The notes under the pieces: generated by a model | What the model saw: the letters and a program-made list of their open reading frames with translations, nothing else | Database searches by the model: none | What the model was told of the DNA's origin: nothing | Source of the DNA: Anodontia alba | Lineage: Eukaryota > Mollusca > Bivalvia > Lucinida > Lucinidae | Direction: 5' to 3' | DNA length: 64,000 bases | NCBI GenBank assembly: GCA_964016985.1 | Contig: OZ024827.1 | Span: 23,019,275 to 23,083,274, forward strand | Part shown: positions 54,773 through 64,000 of the stretch, piece after piece | Layout: the number at the start of each line of letters is the position of its first letter | How positions within the stretch are numbered: position 1 is the stretch's first letter | Position numbers and translations under genes: made by a program

Positions 54773-55215
54773 TTAACCATGGTCCTGCTGAAGCTGGATA
54801 TTCCCTGCCTTTGTTAACAGGATAGATACAGATTAATTGGCTTCTTCAGAAGCCAACAGATCTGGATCTGCACTGTTTGTCATTAAGTATACAAATTTGT
54901 GTGAATAACCTGGATCAAGTAATCTGATTGGCTCAAAATTAGAAGTGGGTGTGGCATCTTTATTTATTTATTTTTTTGATCTGGGTTTTATGGCCCTTTC
55001 AAGAATATTTCACTTATATCGAGCTGGTCGTTCATCAAAGGTGGGCGAAAACCAGAGAATGCGGGGAGAAACCACCTGACCATCCGTAAGCAGAACTTGG
55101 CTTTCCCATGGGATCCGAGCGAGGCTTGAACCACAGCGATGAGAAACCTAATGGCTCTCTTATCCACTAGGCTACAGGGCCCGCATCTTAATTTATTCAG
55201 CACGGCACGAGTTAA
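54773..55215 (+). mobile_element. TT-C MITE carrying a nested SINE
   Basis: TTAACCATGGTCCTGCTGAA and GCACGGCACGAGTTAA ends with a module hairpin (54808-54880). The interior is split by the SINE at 54969-55183. Confidence 0.85.
54969..55183 (-). mobile_element. SINE-3 (different tRNA-like head), ~14-bp duplication
   Basis: CATCTTTATTTATT (54955-54968) and CATCTTAATTTATT (55184-55197) flank it. On the minus strand it begins CGGGCCCTGTAGCCTAGTGG, with box B GTGGTTCAAGCCTCG; unlike SINE-1 in sequence. TT-C copies elsewhere read CATCTTAATTTATTCAGC once. Confidence 0.85.
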
Positions 55216-55505
55216 AGGTTTCATTGCATGGGCAAGATAAAAATAGAACTGCTGTTGACAAAACTCTTTCCTGTGGCTCACCATGAATAAGCTAAGATAA
55301 AATTCAGAGTTTGTTTATTTAGACACAAGTGATGAATATTTAGTCATTTAATAACCATTAAAAATAACACAGATTTAATTTAAAATTCTAACTTATCACC
55401 GTACCACATTCTTTATCCTCCTTTAGTTACTCATTTCTTCAAATGTGTTTTTATTTTTATATTTTATTTACAACCAAAGTAATGGTTTTTATGTGGTCCT
55501 GAATT
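55216..55505. other. No recognised element
   Basis: AT-rich, no supported gene or repeat. Confidence 0.4.
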
Positions 55506-55509
55506 TACA

Positions 55510-55740
55510 TGTACGGTAAAGGTCTAAAAATTCTGAACACTTTATTCCATACTATTTTGGTCTAAATTTTGCTTTTTATGCACCTGTTGCTTAAAATAGT
55601 GGAATGGCAAACAATGTAGACCCTGATCAGACTGCTCCTTCAGGAGCAGTTTGATCTGGGTCTGCACTGTTTACATGTCATTTTTTCAGACACTTTGATG
55701 TTCAAAATTTTAGGATATTTACATTACTGTCTTTTATTCC
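55510..55740. mobile_element. Module-bearing MITE
   Basis: CTGAACACTTTATTCCATAC on the left and AAAATTTTAGGATATTTAC on the right, with module 55607-55674 (inner stem GACTGCTCC / GGAGCAGTT). Sister of the element at 12112-12325. Confidence 0.75.
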
Positions 55741-56320
55741 TTTATCAACCCCACAGCACTATATAAGCTGATTATCCAGGTAAATATTTTCCATATTTCT
55801 CCTAAAAAATGTATGTCATGCACACTCATTAGAACAGCCTCGCTTAGGCACTTCTACTGAGCACCCACAATATGGGCTGACAAAATAAAATAAGGCCACC
55901 TTTAAAGCCTCATTCAATATTGTAGCAGAAAACAAAGAAAATTAAGGCTTGCATTTCATGAAAATCCTCTATGCAGACTTCATACAAAAACTCAAGCCTT
56001 ATTTTCTCAGTAAAATAACAAAAATGTTATCAGATTTGGTTGGTTCATTATGAATTAAATGGCCCAGTCAGTTAGATTTGGCTGGTTGGTTTTAAGTAAA
56101 ATGGCCCAGTAAACACTAAAAATGGCCCAGTAAACACTGTTGAGCCATGCATTATAGAATGTTGTCTGCTACTGCTGAGTCTGACACTTAAAAATTAATT
56201 TTCAACGTATGTAATAAACATATTACTACTGCAGTAACATGATCTAATGCTCTGTATCAAATATCGCTTATATTCCCAGATCTCTGGATTACACTTGATG
56301 CAAGTGTCTATGGAGTATTT
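55741..56320. repeat. HP3 remnant and TT-D relative
   Basis: 55780-55880 is an HP3 hairpin with mismatches. 55910-56040 is a TT-D-like piece (CATTTCATGAAAATCCTC). 56045-56140 has a short GGCCCAGTAAACACT direct duplication. Confidence 0.5.
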
Positions 56321-56324
56321 GATG

Positions 56325-56450
56325 ATAAGTCTCAAATAATTTTCGTTACTCTCCATAAAAATATACATTGTGGGTACTTGTTAGAATTGCCAAGGCGATT
56401 CTAACAAGTACCCACAGTGTATATTTTTATGGAGAAGTGAAGACGAATAC
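56325..56450. mobile_element. HP3 hairpin
   Basis: ATACATTGTGGGTACTTGTT / AACAAGTACCCACAGTGTAT around the loop GAATTGCCAAGGCGATTC. Confidence 0.8.
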
Positions 56451-56900
56451 ACCTTAACGTGTCCTCTAGAGGCTAACAATGAATATTTAGTTTATCTTGA
56501 ATTACAAAGTTGCTCCCAAGGATCAAATTAAAAAGTCCAGTTCAGTTCTGTTATAAACAAAAGAGTACCTGCAGTGTCAATCACACAATATTCAAGGTGA
56601 ACATTTGATCCACAATGTGAGAAAATTTACCTTCTGACGTGCACGCAACAAAGATTCAAATTAACCCATGCATCTGCAGAGTCTGATCAATCTTCACTAA
56701 GGGCGTGAAGAAACTTTGCATCCCTGGCTAAGTGAAGATTTTGATCAGACTACGCGAATGCGATGGCTGATCCAAATCTTTTTTTTAGCTTACATGTTTG
56801 AAGGTACATGCCATTCTGGCTCATTTGTTTAATTAAAAAAAAAAAAAAAAAAAATGTCTACAGTGAATAGTCAGTATGACAGGCAGTTTACATTAGATGA
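56451..56900. other. F7 relative and poly-A
   Basis: 56640-56800 is a hairpin related to F7 (GAGTCTGATCAATCTTCACT / AGTGAAGATTTTGATCAGAC). 56835-56853 is poly-A. Otherwise unassigned. Confidence 0.5.
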
Positions 56901-57107
56901 CTAACTTTTACCACTCTCAAGACTAATTCAGCAGACGACAAATTTGTTTTATTTTCTTTAATATGTTTTCCAGAAAACAGGATAAGACTTTTCATGCAAA
57001 TTGAGACAATTTACATGAAATGTCAAATCCTGTTTTCTGAGAAAAATAAGAAAAACTATTTCAAAATGTTGTCTGCTAAAAATTTTACCAAGAGGGCTAA
57101 GTGTTAA
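56901..57107. mobile_element. TT-B MITE
   Basis: CTAACTTTTACCACTCTCA and AGAGGGCTAAGTGTTAA ends; palindrome reduced to ATGCAAATTGAGACAATTTAC. Confidence 0.75.
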
Positions 57108-57427
57108 CAGGGCAGATGTGATACATTCAAACCAAAAGTATCAAGGGGAACAGATGTACGTGGTTGTTTATCTGCCTTTTCTTTATAGGGAGTAAACTTT
57201 TGTCTTCCTGTTTACTTTTATACACACCAAACCTGTCTGCGAAGGGGTCTTCTCTAATGGGAAGAGTAGCTTCCCCTGAAGGTATATCCATTCCCCCCTT
57301 AAGCTGCAAAACTTCATCTTTTCACTTTTTTTTTTTTTTTTTTCATTAGGTTCAAGTCCTGTTTTCATTTATAATGATCCCTTTGCCATTAAAAATGGTC
57401 TCAAAACTCAAGATTTTTCAATACACT

Positions 57428-57458
57428 TTTAATAAAAACTTTTCAATATTCTTTTAAT
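57428..57458 (-). terminator. CYC1: Possible CYC1 poly(A) signals (ATTAAA)
   Basis: Two ATTAAA hexamers on the minus strand (complement of TTTAAT at 57428-57433 and 57453-57458), 35-65 nt after the stop. No AATAAA nearer. Weak evidence. Confidence 0.3.
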
Positions 57459-57492
57459 TAAAAGCTTATATTATAAGGCAAAGTGTCAAATC

Positions 57493-57710
57493 TTATTCTG
57501 GTCCTACCATACGACCCCTAAATGAATACTTTTTGCTTTTGAGGTATGACCATTTCTGCCGTTTGTAATAATATAGGGTTGACCCCAGCAAGCTTAAGAT
57601 TAATATGGCTTTTATCGCCATCTGCTTGCGTTTATCGTGCTCCGGTTCAGCACACCATGCGAGGAAAGTTGATACATCTTTAGCTAGCTGGCTCTGTGTG
57701 GCCGGAGTTC
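57493..57710 (-). CDS. CYC1: CYC1 last exon: C-terminal membrane anchor
   Basis: The acceptor TCTTTTTCAG (minus strand) precedes 57710; the split codon completes Gly of EDG|TPATQ. It encodes the [20 protein letters not shown] segment, the hydrophobic helix [18 protein letters not shown] and the basic matrix-facing tail; stop TAA is at 57493-57495. The last residues ([11 protein letters not shown]) are a lineage-specific tail. Confidence 0.95.
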
Positions 57711-60700
57711 CTGAAAAAGACAATCAATACTGAGGAAGGGGGCCTTAAGGGAACCAGGTACTCTTTCAGGGGAGGTTATTTTCTCAAAATTGTCTTATTT
57801 CCCACCTGAAAAGGGGTCTGCTCTTAAAGGAAAGAATTTGCTCCCTTCCTTCTGTAAATGGGTCCTCTCTAAAAGGAAAGAATTTGCTCCCCTTGGGAGC
57901 AAATTCTTTTCCTTTTAGGATAGACTCCCTTTCAGAAGGGACTTCATGATGATGATCTGGTGTTTTACGCCCCTTTCGACATTATTTAAATCATACCAAG
58001 CCAATGAAAAGGTAATAATGAAAGGCTCTGAGAAATAATGTGTTGTACAATCATGAGTTGAATGCTGCCTATGACAGAATTCAAAAAAGACATGAGCCAA
58101 AGTCAGGAACACTTAACGCTTTGCATGCTGGGTAATTTGGCATGCTTTTTTTGTAGTCTGTGGAATTTTTTTAAAATTAATTTATTTCAAAAAATCTTTC
58201 AAGAATACCCAGGGCTTGACAAATTCAAGTTTCAACCACTTGCCCGGCAGTCCACAGCATCTTGAAAAAAGCTTGGAATTACAATATTCCTTATATATTC
58301 TATACATTTTTCTGGGCAAGTGAAATAAAAAATCACTTGCCCAGCCAAGATTTGGACTTGTCCCGGGCAGCTGGGCAATGGATTTGTCAGGCCCTGATAC
58401 CATCAGTGTCACCATCAGTGTCAAACAGTTTGGATCCAGATCAAGCCCGACATTTTGTCGGGTCTGATCCGAATCCAAAGTGTTTGCAAAGTTATCAGAA
58501 GATGACAAAAGTCGCCACTAGCGGGGGAGAACTGCTCGGTTATGTGGATACTGCTATGCACTGTTTGTCATCCTGTCAGTACCTTTTGGACATACTATCA
58601 AGCTACTAAGATATTTAAATGTGCCCAAATATTATGATGACGCTGTTGAACGTCCCTTTCAATATTATCTAAGTCCTACCGAAATGATGTAAGGGTAATA
58701 GTGAAAGGCTCTGTGCAATTGAGCAGGGTACAGTTATGTGCTCAATTCAGGTTTCAAACCCAGAACCTAGTACTGACCTCTTGGCTGAGTGGATGCTTCT
58801 ATGCACTGTTTGTCATCCTATCAGTGCCTTTTGAACACATTGCCAGGCAGTCAAATGAATTTATTCAAATTTCAGGAGAAATATTGAAAGCTACTTAATG
58901 TGTCAGAATGTTATACTGATTTACCTTTTAACGTCCCTTTCAACATTATTTAAGTCATATTGAGACAATGGAAGGGTGATAATGAAAAGCTCTGTGCAAT
59001 GAAGCACCATGCGGTCTGGCTGACATGTCCAGCAGAATTTGAACCCAAGACCTCATGATCCAAAGTCAGAAGCATTGTCCACTTCGCCACCTGGACGCTT
59101 TGTCGGAATGTAAAGGATAAATGACACACATCCCATAGCTCCTGATAAGGCACCTTTTTTCCGCCAAAAAGTATTGTATTTTTGTTATTTCTTCATTTTG
59201 TTTGTTAGGTTTGGAGTTTAAAGGCCCAGTCAACACTATTAAAGTCATGTTGAGTCGATCAGTTTACCAAACCACACATTTTTTGGACAGGCTTACCCTG
59301 CTAGTGGTTAACTAGTACTTGTGCACATTCTTCCACCACAAACTGACAACTGCTATTCTTGAATCAGCAGAAGGAGGAGAATTACCATAGATTGACTGTG
59401 TTGGGGTTTAACGACACGTCAACCCTTGAGGGTCATTTTGTGTCGTAGAATTACCATAGAAAATATTTCACAATCAATCCCCGCAAAAGAATGTTGACGG
59501 GCCTGGCAGGGGTTGAACCCACGAACTCCTGATCACCAGTCAGATGTACTTCCGACCTAGCCACAAAGCCAAGCTCTTAGTTCTCTATTAAAGCGAACAT
59601 TGTGGGTACTCATTAGAAGTGCTTTGCTGGGCTGTTTCTCATGAGTATTCATGGTTTTGTGGAGAAATAACAAAAATATTAACTGCAAACCCCTCTAATC
59701 TAGAGCAGAAGACTATAGTTAAGGAGCTTTTATCGACTTAAGGAGCTTTTATCGATCTGATAGTATTGTTAATTTTCATATTTCCCCACAAAAACATATG
59801 TTGTGAGTACTCATTAGAAGCGCCTAGCCAAGGCACTTCTAATGAGTACCCACAATATATGTTTTCGTGGAGTTATAAGAAAAATATTAACCTGATACTC
59901 ACTCTTATCTAGACCTATGCTATAGACCTAAAGATAAGTTTTGTCAAAATGCAGCTGAATCAGAACCTACCATCTTCATATTCAATTATCTCATTATACA
60001 AGGCCTGTGCCATGCCAATAGCGCCACCACGGAAGTATGGATTGTAATGCTGGTCGTCTCCGAGTGTCACTCCTGCTGGAGGGTCTCGATAACCTGTCAA
60101 CAAGGCAAATATGTAGTCCTGAAAGAAAAAGAGAATAAGAGAGGCATAAAGGGTGAAAGTGCCTTCAGGGTGTTAGTGGACAGCTCAGCCTGCACATCCC
60201 TACAACCTGACAAGGGCCTTTGCTGTCCTATTAGAAAATTTTAGATACTGTATGGGGGAGTGGGGGGTGCGGGGTTCGTATTTCTCCATGTATGTTTTTT
60301 CATCGAGAAATATGAAAAATATCAGTACTTTTAGGTTGAAAAAAAAAAAAGTGCCTTGCTTGGAGCTATTTACTATGTATTCAGCCTCTCTAAAGAAATG
60401 TTTAGCCTCTCTATAGAAAGATAACATATACATGTAGTTAGCCTCCCTACAGAAAGGCAGTATGTATTTAGCCTGTCTACAGAAAGGTACTATATACTTA
60501 GCCTCTCTACAGAACGCTACTATATATTTTAGCCTTTCTACAGAAAGGTACTATATATTTAGCCTGTCTACAGAAAGGTACTATATATTTAGCCTCTCTA
60601 CAGAAGGCTACTATATATTTAAGCCTTTCTACAGAAAGGCACTATGTATTTAGCCTGTCTACAGAAAGGTACTATATATTTAGCCTCTATACAGAAAGCT

Positions 60701-62119
60701 ACTATATATTTTAGCCTGTCTACAGAAAGGTACAACATAGCTAGTCTCTCTACAGAAAGGTACTACATGTATGTATTTAGCCTCTCTACTGAAACATACT
60801 ATATATTTAGCCTCTCTACAGAAAGATACTATATATTTAGCCTGTCTACAGAAAGGTATTAAGTATTTAGCCTCTCTAAAGAAACATACTATATACTTAG
60901 CCTCACTACAGAAAGATACTTTACATCTATCCTCTCTACAGAATGATACTATAAATTTAGCCTCTCTATAGAAAGGTACAATATATCTAGCCGCTCTACA
61001 GAAAGGTACTGTATATATAGCCTCTCTACAGAAAGCTACTATATATTTTAGCCTTTCTACAGAAAGGTACTATATATTTAGCCTGTCTACAGAAAGGTAC
61101 TATATATTTAGCCTCTCTACAGAAAGCTACTATATATTTTAGCCTCTCTACAGAAAGCTACTATATATTCTAGCCTCTCTACAGAAAGGCTCTATGTATT
61201 TAGCCTGTCTACAGAATGGTATTATATATTTAGCCTCTCTACAGAAAGCTACTATATATTTAGCCTGTCTACAGAATGGTACTATATATTTAGCCTCTCT
61301 ACAGAAGACTATTATAAATTTTAGCCTCTCTACAGAAAGCTACTGTATATTTAGCCTGTCTACAGAAAGATACTATATGTGTAGCCTCTCTACAGAAACT
61401 TACTATATATTTAGCCTCTCTCCAGAAAGATATATATTTAGCCTCTCTACAGAATGGTACTATATATTTAGCCTCTCTATAGAAAGGTACTATACATGTA
61501 TATTAAGCATATCTACGCACTTTATATTAAGCTTCTCTACAGAAAGGTACTATATATTTATTTTGTTTGTGTTGAGGTTTTACGGCCCAGTCAACCCAAT
61601 GGGGTCATGTTGAGCGCGGTCAGTTTACCTAACCACACGTTTACTGGGCAGGCTTAGTCCTCTAAGCGGTTAACCGGTATTGTGCACATTCTTTTGCCAG
61701 AAACTGACAACTGCCCTTCTTGAATCAGCGGAAGGGAGAGAATGACCGTAGAAAATATTTCATGATCAATCTCAACGAAAGAATGTTTCGACCGGACGGC
61801 GCATCCAACTGAGCCACTGAGGCCGGCTACTATATATTTAGCCTCTCTACAGAAAGGTACTATGGTACTATATCTTTTGCCTCTCCACAGAAATTAATTA
61901 TGTGCATTCCCTTGTTTGACTGTTACAAGCAGGTTGGACTGTAAATACCTCTCTTCCATGTCTGGCTCTAACTATATAGCTGAGATCAGGAGGTAGTGCA
62001 CCGTTGTTAGCTGCTCTTGCTGCCTCATCATTTGGGTATGGTGACGGGAGACGGTCCGACAGTTTTCCCGGCCTCTGGAACATCTCGCCTTGTTCATTGG
62101 GTCCATCTGTTATCATGGC
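57493..62119 (-). CDS. CYC1: Cytochrome c1, 3' part (3 exons)
   Basis: Exons 61949-62119, 59971-60118 and 57493-57710 (minus strand) join in frame to 178 residues plus TAA. The product is the haem protein of respiratory complex III in the mitochondrial inner membrane, which passes electrons from the Rieske protein to cytochrome c. Visible landmarks in order: [56 protein letters not shown], the haem-ligand Met in [41 protein letters not shown], and a single C-terminal membrane helix ending [13 protein letters not shown]. The full protein in animals is about 300-330 residues, so the presequence and CXXCH haem-attachment exons lie beyond 64000. The gene is convergent with the NO VEIN-like gene. 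Confidence 0.95.
58210..58396. mobile_element. Short CAGGG-ended element with 5-bp duplication
   Basis: CAGGGCTTGACAAATTC and GATTTGTCAGGCCCTG ends; ATACC at 58205-58209 and 58397-58401. Interior hairpin around CACTTGCCC / GGGCAAGTG. Confidence 0.8.
58926..59100 (-). mobile_element. SINE-2 with tRNA-like head
   Basis: On the minus strand: GCGTCCAGGTGGCGAAGTGG (box A) and GGTCTTGGGTTCAAATTC (box B), then the GAGCTTTTCATTATCACCC body and TGTTGAAAGGGACGTTAAAA end. Related pieces at 57944 and 58640 lack a clean head. Confidence 0.8.
59205..59575 (-). mobile_element. SINE-1 relative splitting an HP3 element
   Basis: TTTGGAGTTTAAAGGCCCAG body and a tRNA-like head at the 59575 end (complement of GGGGTTGAACCCACGAACTC). 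HP3 left arm (59155-59200, TTGTTATTTCTTC) and right arm (59590-59700, CATTGTGGGTACTCATTAG) lie on either side. A ~55-bp extra segment (59392-59446) repeats part of the SINE in altered form. Confidence 0.75.
59971..60118 (-). CDS. CYC1: CYC1 exon with haem-ligand methionine
   Basis: The acceptor CTTTCAG precedes 60118 on the minus strand. The product is [20 protein letters not shown], then [20 protein letters not shown] and YNEIIEYED, with donor GATG|GTAGGT. The Met in GAIGMA corresponds to the sixth haem ligand of cytochrome c1. 49 codons plus one base; phase matches both neighbours. Confidence 0.95.
60355..61560. repeat. ~30-bp minisatellite in a CYC1 intron
   Basis: About 40 units of TATTTAGCCTCTCTACAGAA followed by AGGTACTATA. 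Alternating CTCTCT and CTGTCT variants form higher-order pairs. The array resumes at 61828-61890 after a SINE insertion. Confidence 0.92.
61561..61827 (-). mobile_element. SINE-1 inserted in the minisatellite
   Basis: TACTATATATTTA at 61548-61560 and 61828-61840, which is also minisatellite sequence, so the duplication is consistent but not independent proof. The head has a ~35-bp deletion that removes box B (GAATGTTTCGACCGGACGGC). Confidence 0.88.
61949..62119 (-). CDS. CYC1: CYC1 exon with [12 protein letters not shown] block
   Basis: The acceptor TTTCTACAG precedes 62119 (minus strand). 57 codons from [20 protein letters not shown] to IVRARHGRE, donor GAG|GTATTT at 61948. The [17 protein letters not shown] stretch is nearly invariant in eukaryotic cytochrome c1. 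HGRE replaces the usual HGGE. Confidence 0.95.
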
Positions 62120-62357
62120 CTGTAGAAATCACAATGAAAGTTAGTGATCTTAAGCAACTTCAGATAAGGGTATAGTTCCAGATTAGACCTCTTGCTGGAC
62201 AGGAAAGCTCCCCTGATATCATGCTTGTCAACAATATGAAAATATATGAAATATGGACTTGACCTAGGGGTCATTGGGAAAAAGGTATTATTCCAGAAAA
62301 GAGACAGTATCCACATAATATTGTTATTATTTCTCCATGAAAACCTATACTGTAGGG

Positions 62358-63453
62358 CAGGGCTCTGGAAATTTTGAAATCTGAATCGGTCCAGCCGATG
62401 ACGATGACGTCATCAATGAGCCCATTTCCAAAAAAAAAAAAAAAAAAAAGTATATATCACATATCACGAAAACTAATGACAATCAGCAGTCCTATAACTC
62501 CTTTTAAATAATATACCTCAACTCCGTTATATGAAGGAAGTCCGGGTATAACGAGCATGATCAACTGGCGTCATCAATAAATACAGTCAGGTATGTAAAA
62601 AGAAAGAAAAAAAAACAAAAACAAAAACGGTTTTGTTGTTACTTCCACCTCCGCAGGGTTTTCCTAAACTATTTATAAACAACTGATTCCCGTCTTGCAT
62701 AAGCGCGAAGACGGCGGGAAACAGGAGAGACGGAACGAAACGACTTTCATGGACCTAATTAGGACTAATAAAAAAAGGCAATCAATAATACCCAGATCAG
62801 ATGCCGTTGTATGCGACATCTGATCAGGACGTACACGGTTTGGGAATTCATTTATCGAATCTGGGACCGACAAACCGTGTTGATCAAAACAAAAAAGAAG
62901 AGGAAGAAAACGGGTGCGTTCAAGCGGTGCATTCTTTTATCACTCTCAGTAAAGCGACCTTTGATCTTTTGGACACGCCGACTGCACCTGGATGTTTTGC
63001 AGTCTCAGTGTATTCACACGTGTCACACAAACGGATTAATTATCAGACTACCGTTACTGATGATTCGTGTTAATCGCTTGTTTACCGCACAAAGGTCAGT
63101 GAAGTGTTGATTTTTTGACAATGTTTGGATAGTGACGTAATTAATTTGTGCTGCGGTAGGTTGCCGTTATTCAGCTGTCTCTCCAATATACATGTCAAAA
63201 GACCGTTTAGAGCCTTTTAACTACCATAATATCGCATTTAAATGGTGCGCGGACGTTGTCAGTTTGGGAAGACTTGACCGTTTGTGATTTTTTAGACATC
63301 ATTGATTCGTGAAAATTGGTTGGTTGGGGAAAAATGGGGTTCAAGGCACAAACCTGTTGGACCGATTTATTAGCGTTTTGGGGTGTTTGAAATCGGTCCA
63401 GAATTCTTAATTTCGGTCCAGACCGGCTATTTTTCCGGTTTTCCCGAGCCCTG
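62358..63453. mobile_element. hAT-1 copy 2 with 8-bp target duplication
   Basis: CAGGGCTCTGGAAATTTTG and TTTTCCCGAGCCCTG ends; CTGTAGGG at 62350-62357 and 63454-63461. 1096 bp. Flanking AACCTATACTGTAGGG and CTCATTACCTCACTAAGGC are the two arms of an HP3 hairpin. The left end carries one change (CTCTGG against CTCGGG). Confidence 0.93.
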
Positions 63454-63489
63454 CTGTAGGGTCTCATTACCTCACTAAGGCAATTCTAA

Positions 63490-63890
63490 CGTGTGAAAAT
63501 GGGCTCTGACATTTCATGCAAACTATGGAGACAATTTGCATGGTAAGTCAAGGCCTGTTTTCTAGAAAAGATAAGAAAAATATTTCAAAATGCTGTCTGC
63601 TAAAAAAATTCCCATTTTACCAAACATTCTAAGCATTTAAGAATTGTTTTTTTTTTATTTCCTTGTAAACAGGGCTTGTCATTTCATTACAACTGCTGTC
63701 CTTGGTTAAGACTGTTACAGAATACCAGTCTTTTTCCCGGAAAATAATTTAACACTTTGCAATCGGGGCAAAATTTTTCTCTTTTTCCCCAGAAAATCAG
63801 ATTCGATATAATTTGCATGAAATGTCAAGTCCTGTTTTCTGGGAAAAATCTCATTAATATGTCCTTCTGAATTAGCCTAGAGAGTGTTTT
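63490..63890. repeat. Two TT-B fragments
   Basis: 63500-63560 has TTTCATGCAAACTATGGAG / GACAATTTGCATGGTAAG. 63750-63890 has TTAACACTTTGCAATCGGG and a right part ending CTAGAGAGTG, cut by the SINE. Confidence 0.6.
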
Positions 63891-63892
63891 TT

Positions 63893-64000
63893 TGTTTGTG
63901 TTGAGGTTTTACGGTCAAGTCAACCAATTAAGGTCATGTCTGGTGTGGTCAGTTTACCTGACCATACATTTTTTTAGGGAGGTTTAGTCCTCTAAGTAGT
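63893..64000 (-). mobile_element. SINE-1, cut by window edge
   Basis: TTTGTTTGTGTTGAGGTTTT through TTAGTCCTCTAAGTAGT; the tRNA-like head would lie beyond 64000. Confidence 0.85.

Larger units (their letters stand above)
57724..59970 (-). other. CYC1 intron: F9, SINE-2 fragments, HP3, SINE-1
   Basis: The intron proper begins at 57711. Contents: F9 (57750-57950), SINE-2 fragments (57944-58100, 58640-58830, 58926-59100), a CAGGG element (58210-58396), module (58424-58493), an HP3 element split by SINE-1 (59132-59710), and a second HP3 (59740-59925). Confidence 0.65.
62120..64000 (-). other. CYC1 intron running off the window
   Basis: Contents: unassigned sequence (62120-62310), an HP3 element split by hAT-1 copy 2, TT-B pieces (63490-63635; 63750-63890), and SINE-1 (from 63893). 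No exon encoding CXXCH or the presequence was found. Confidence 0.65.

Noticed and set aside
60462..61613. Repetitive frames in the 30-bp array next to CYC1
   Set aside because: Produced by the minisatellite and partly by the inserted SINE; located inside a CYC1 intron.
62801..63110. Possible transposase or captured gene in hAT-1
   Set aside because: The frames are only ~90-99 codons, overlap in two phases and show no DDE/hAT or BED motif; kept only as an observation of conserved sequence.

Overview
The window looks like animal nuclear DNA, most likely from a bivalve mollusc. It has short exons with GT..AG introns of 1-4 kb, an AT-rich background, tRNA-derived SINEs, and very many small inverted-repeat (MITE-like) elements. 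Two protein-coding genes are supported, both cut by or running past a window edge, and they point towards each other.

Gene 1 (+ strand, 2703-26611) is the 3' part of a protein NO VEIN-like gene. Ten exons join in frame without a break (3108 nt, 1035 residues plus stop) and end in a NOV_C/DUF3883 domain with a PD-(D/E)XK-like residue pattern. The expected N-terminal histidine-kinase-type ATPase region must lie upstream of the window. Gene 2 (- strand, 57493-62119) is the 3' part of mitochondrial cytochrome c1 (CYC1). Three exons carry the conserved [12 protein letters not shown] block, the haem-ligand methionine region and the C-terminal membrane anchor. Its 5' exons, with the CXXCH haem site, lie beyond 64000.

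All remaining sequence, including the introns and the roughly 31 kb between the two stop codons, is dominated by repeats. I recognise: TTAA-flanked piggyBac-like MITEs (groups TT-A to TT-D); a CTGG-targeting foldback family ('CTGG family'); a GTGGGTACTC hairpin family ('HP3') and a larger family carrying the same hairpin ('3b'); hAT-like elements with perfect 8-bp target duplications, and two CAGGG-ended elements with 5-bp duplications; tRNA-derived SINEs, several with clear target duplications; pogo/Tc1-like MITEs at TA; two long elements with ~470-bp internal periodicity; and minisatellites with 30, 31, 78, 80, 102 and ~118 bp units.

The nesting is unusually readable. Several insertions can be dated relative to each other because an uninterrupted copy of the host repeat is present in the same window. 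The most interesting unexplained signal is a palindromic module (outer arms resembling GCAAACAGTGTAGACCCAGA) found at about 18 places inside otherwise different elements. Its inner stem changes sequence from locus to locus but stays self-complementary. I found no CRISPR array, rRNA or operon-like organisation. All family names are by similarity within this window or by general knowledge; no database was searched.
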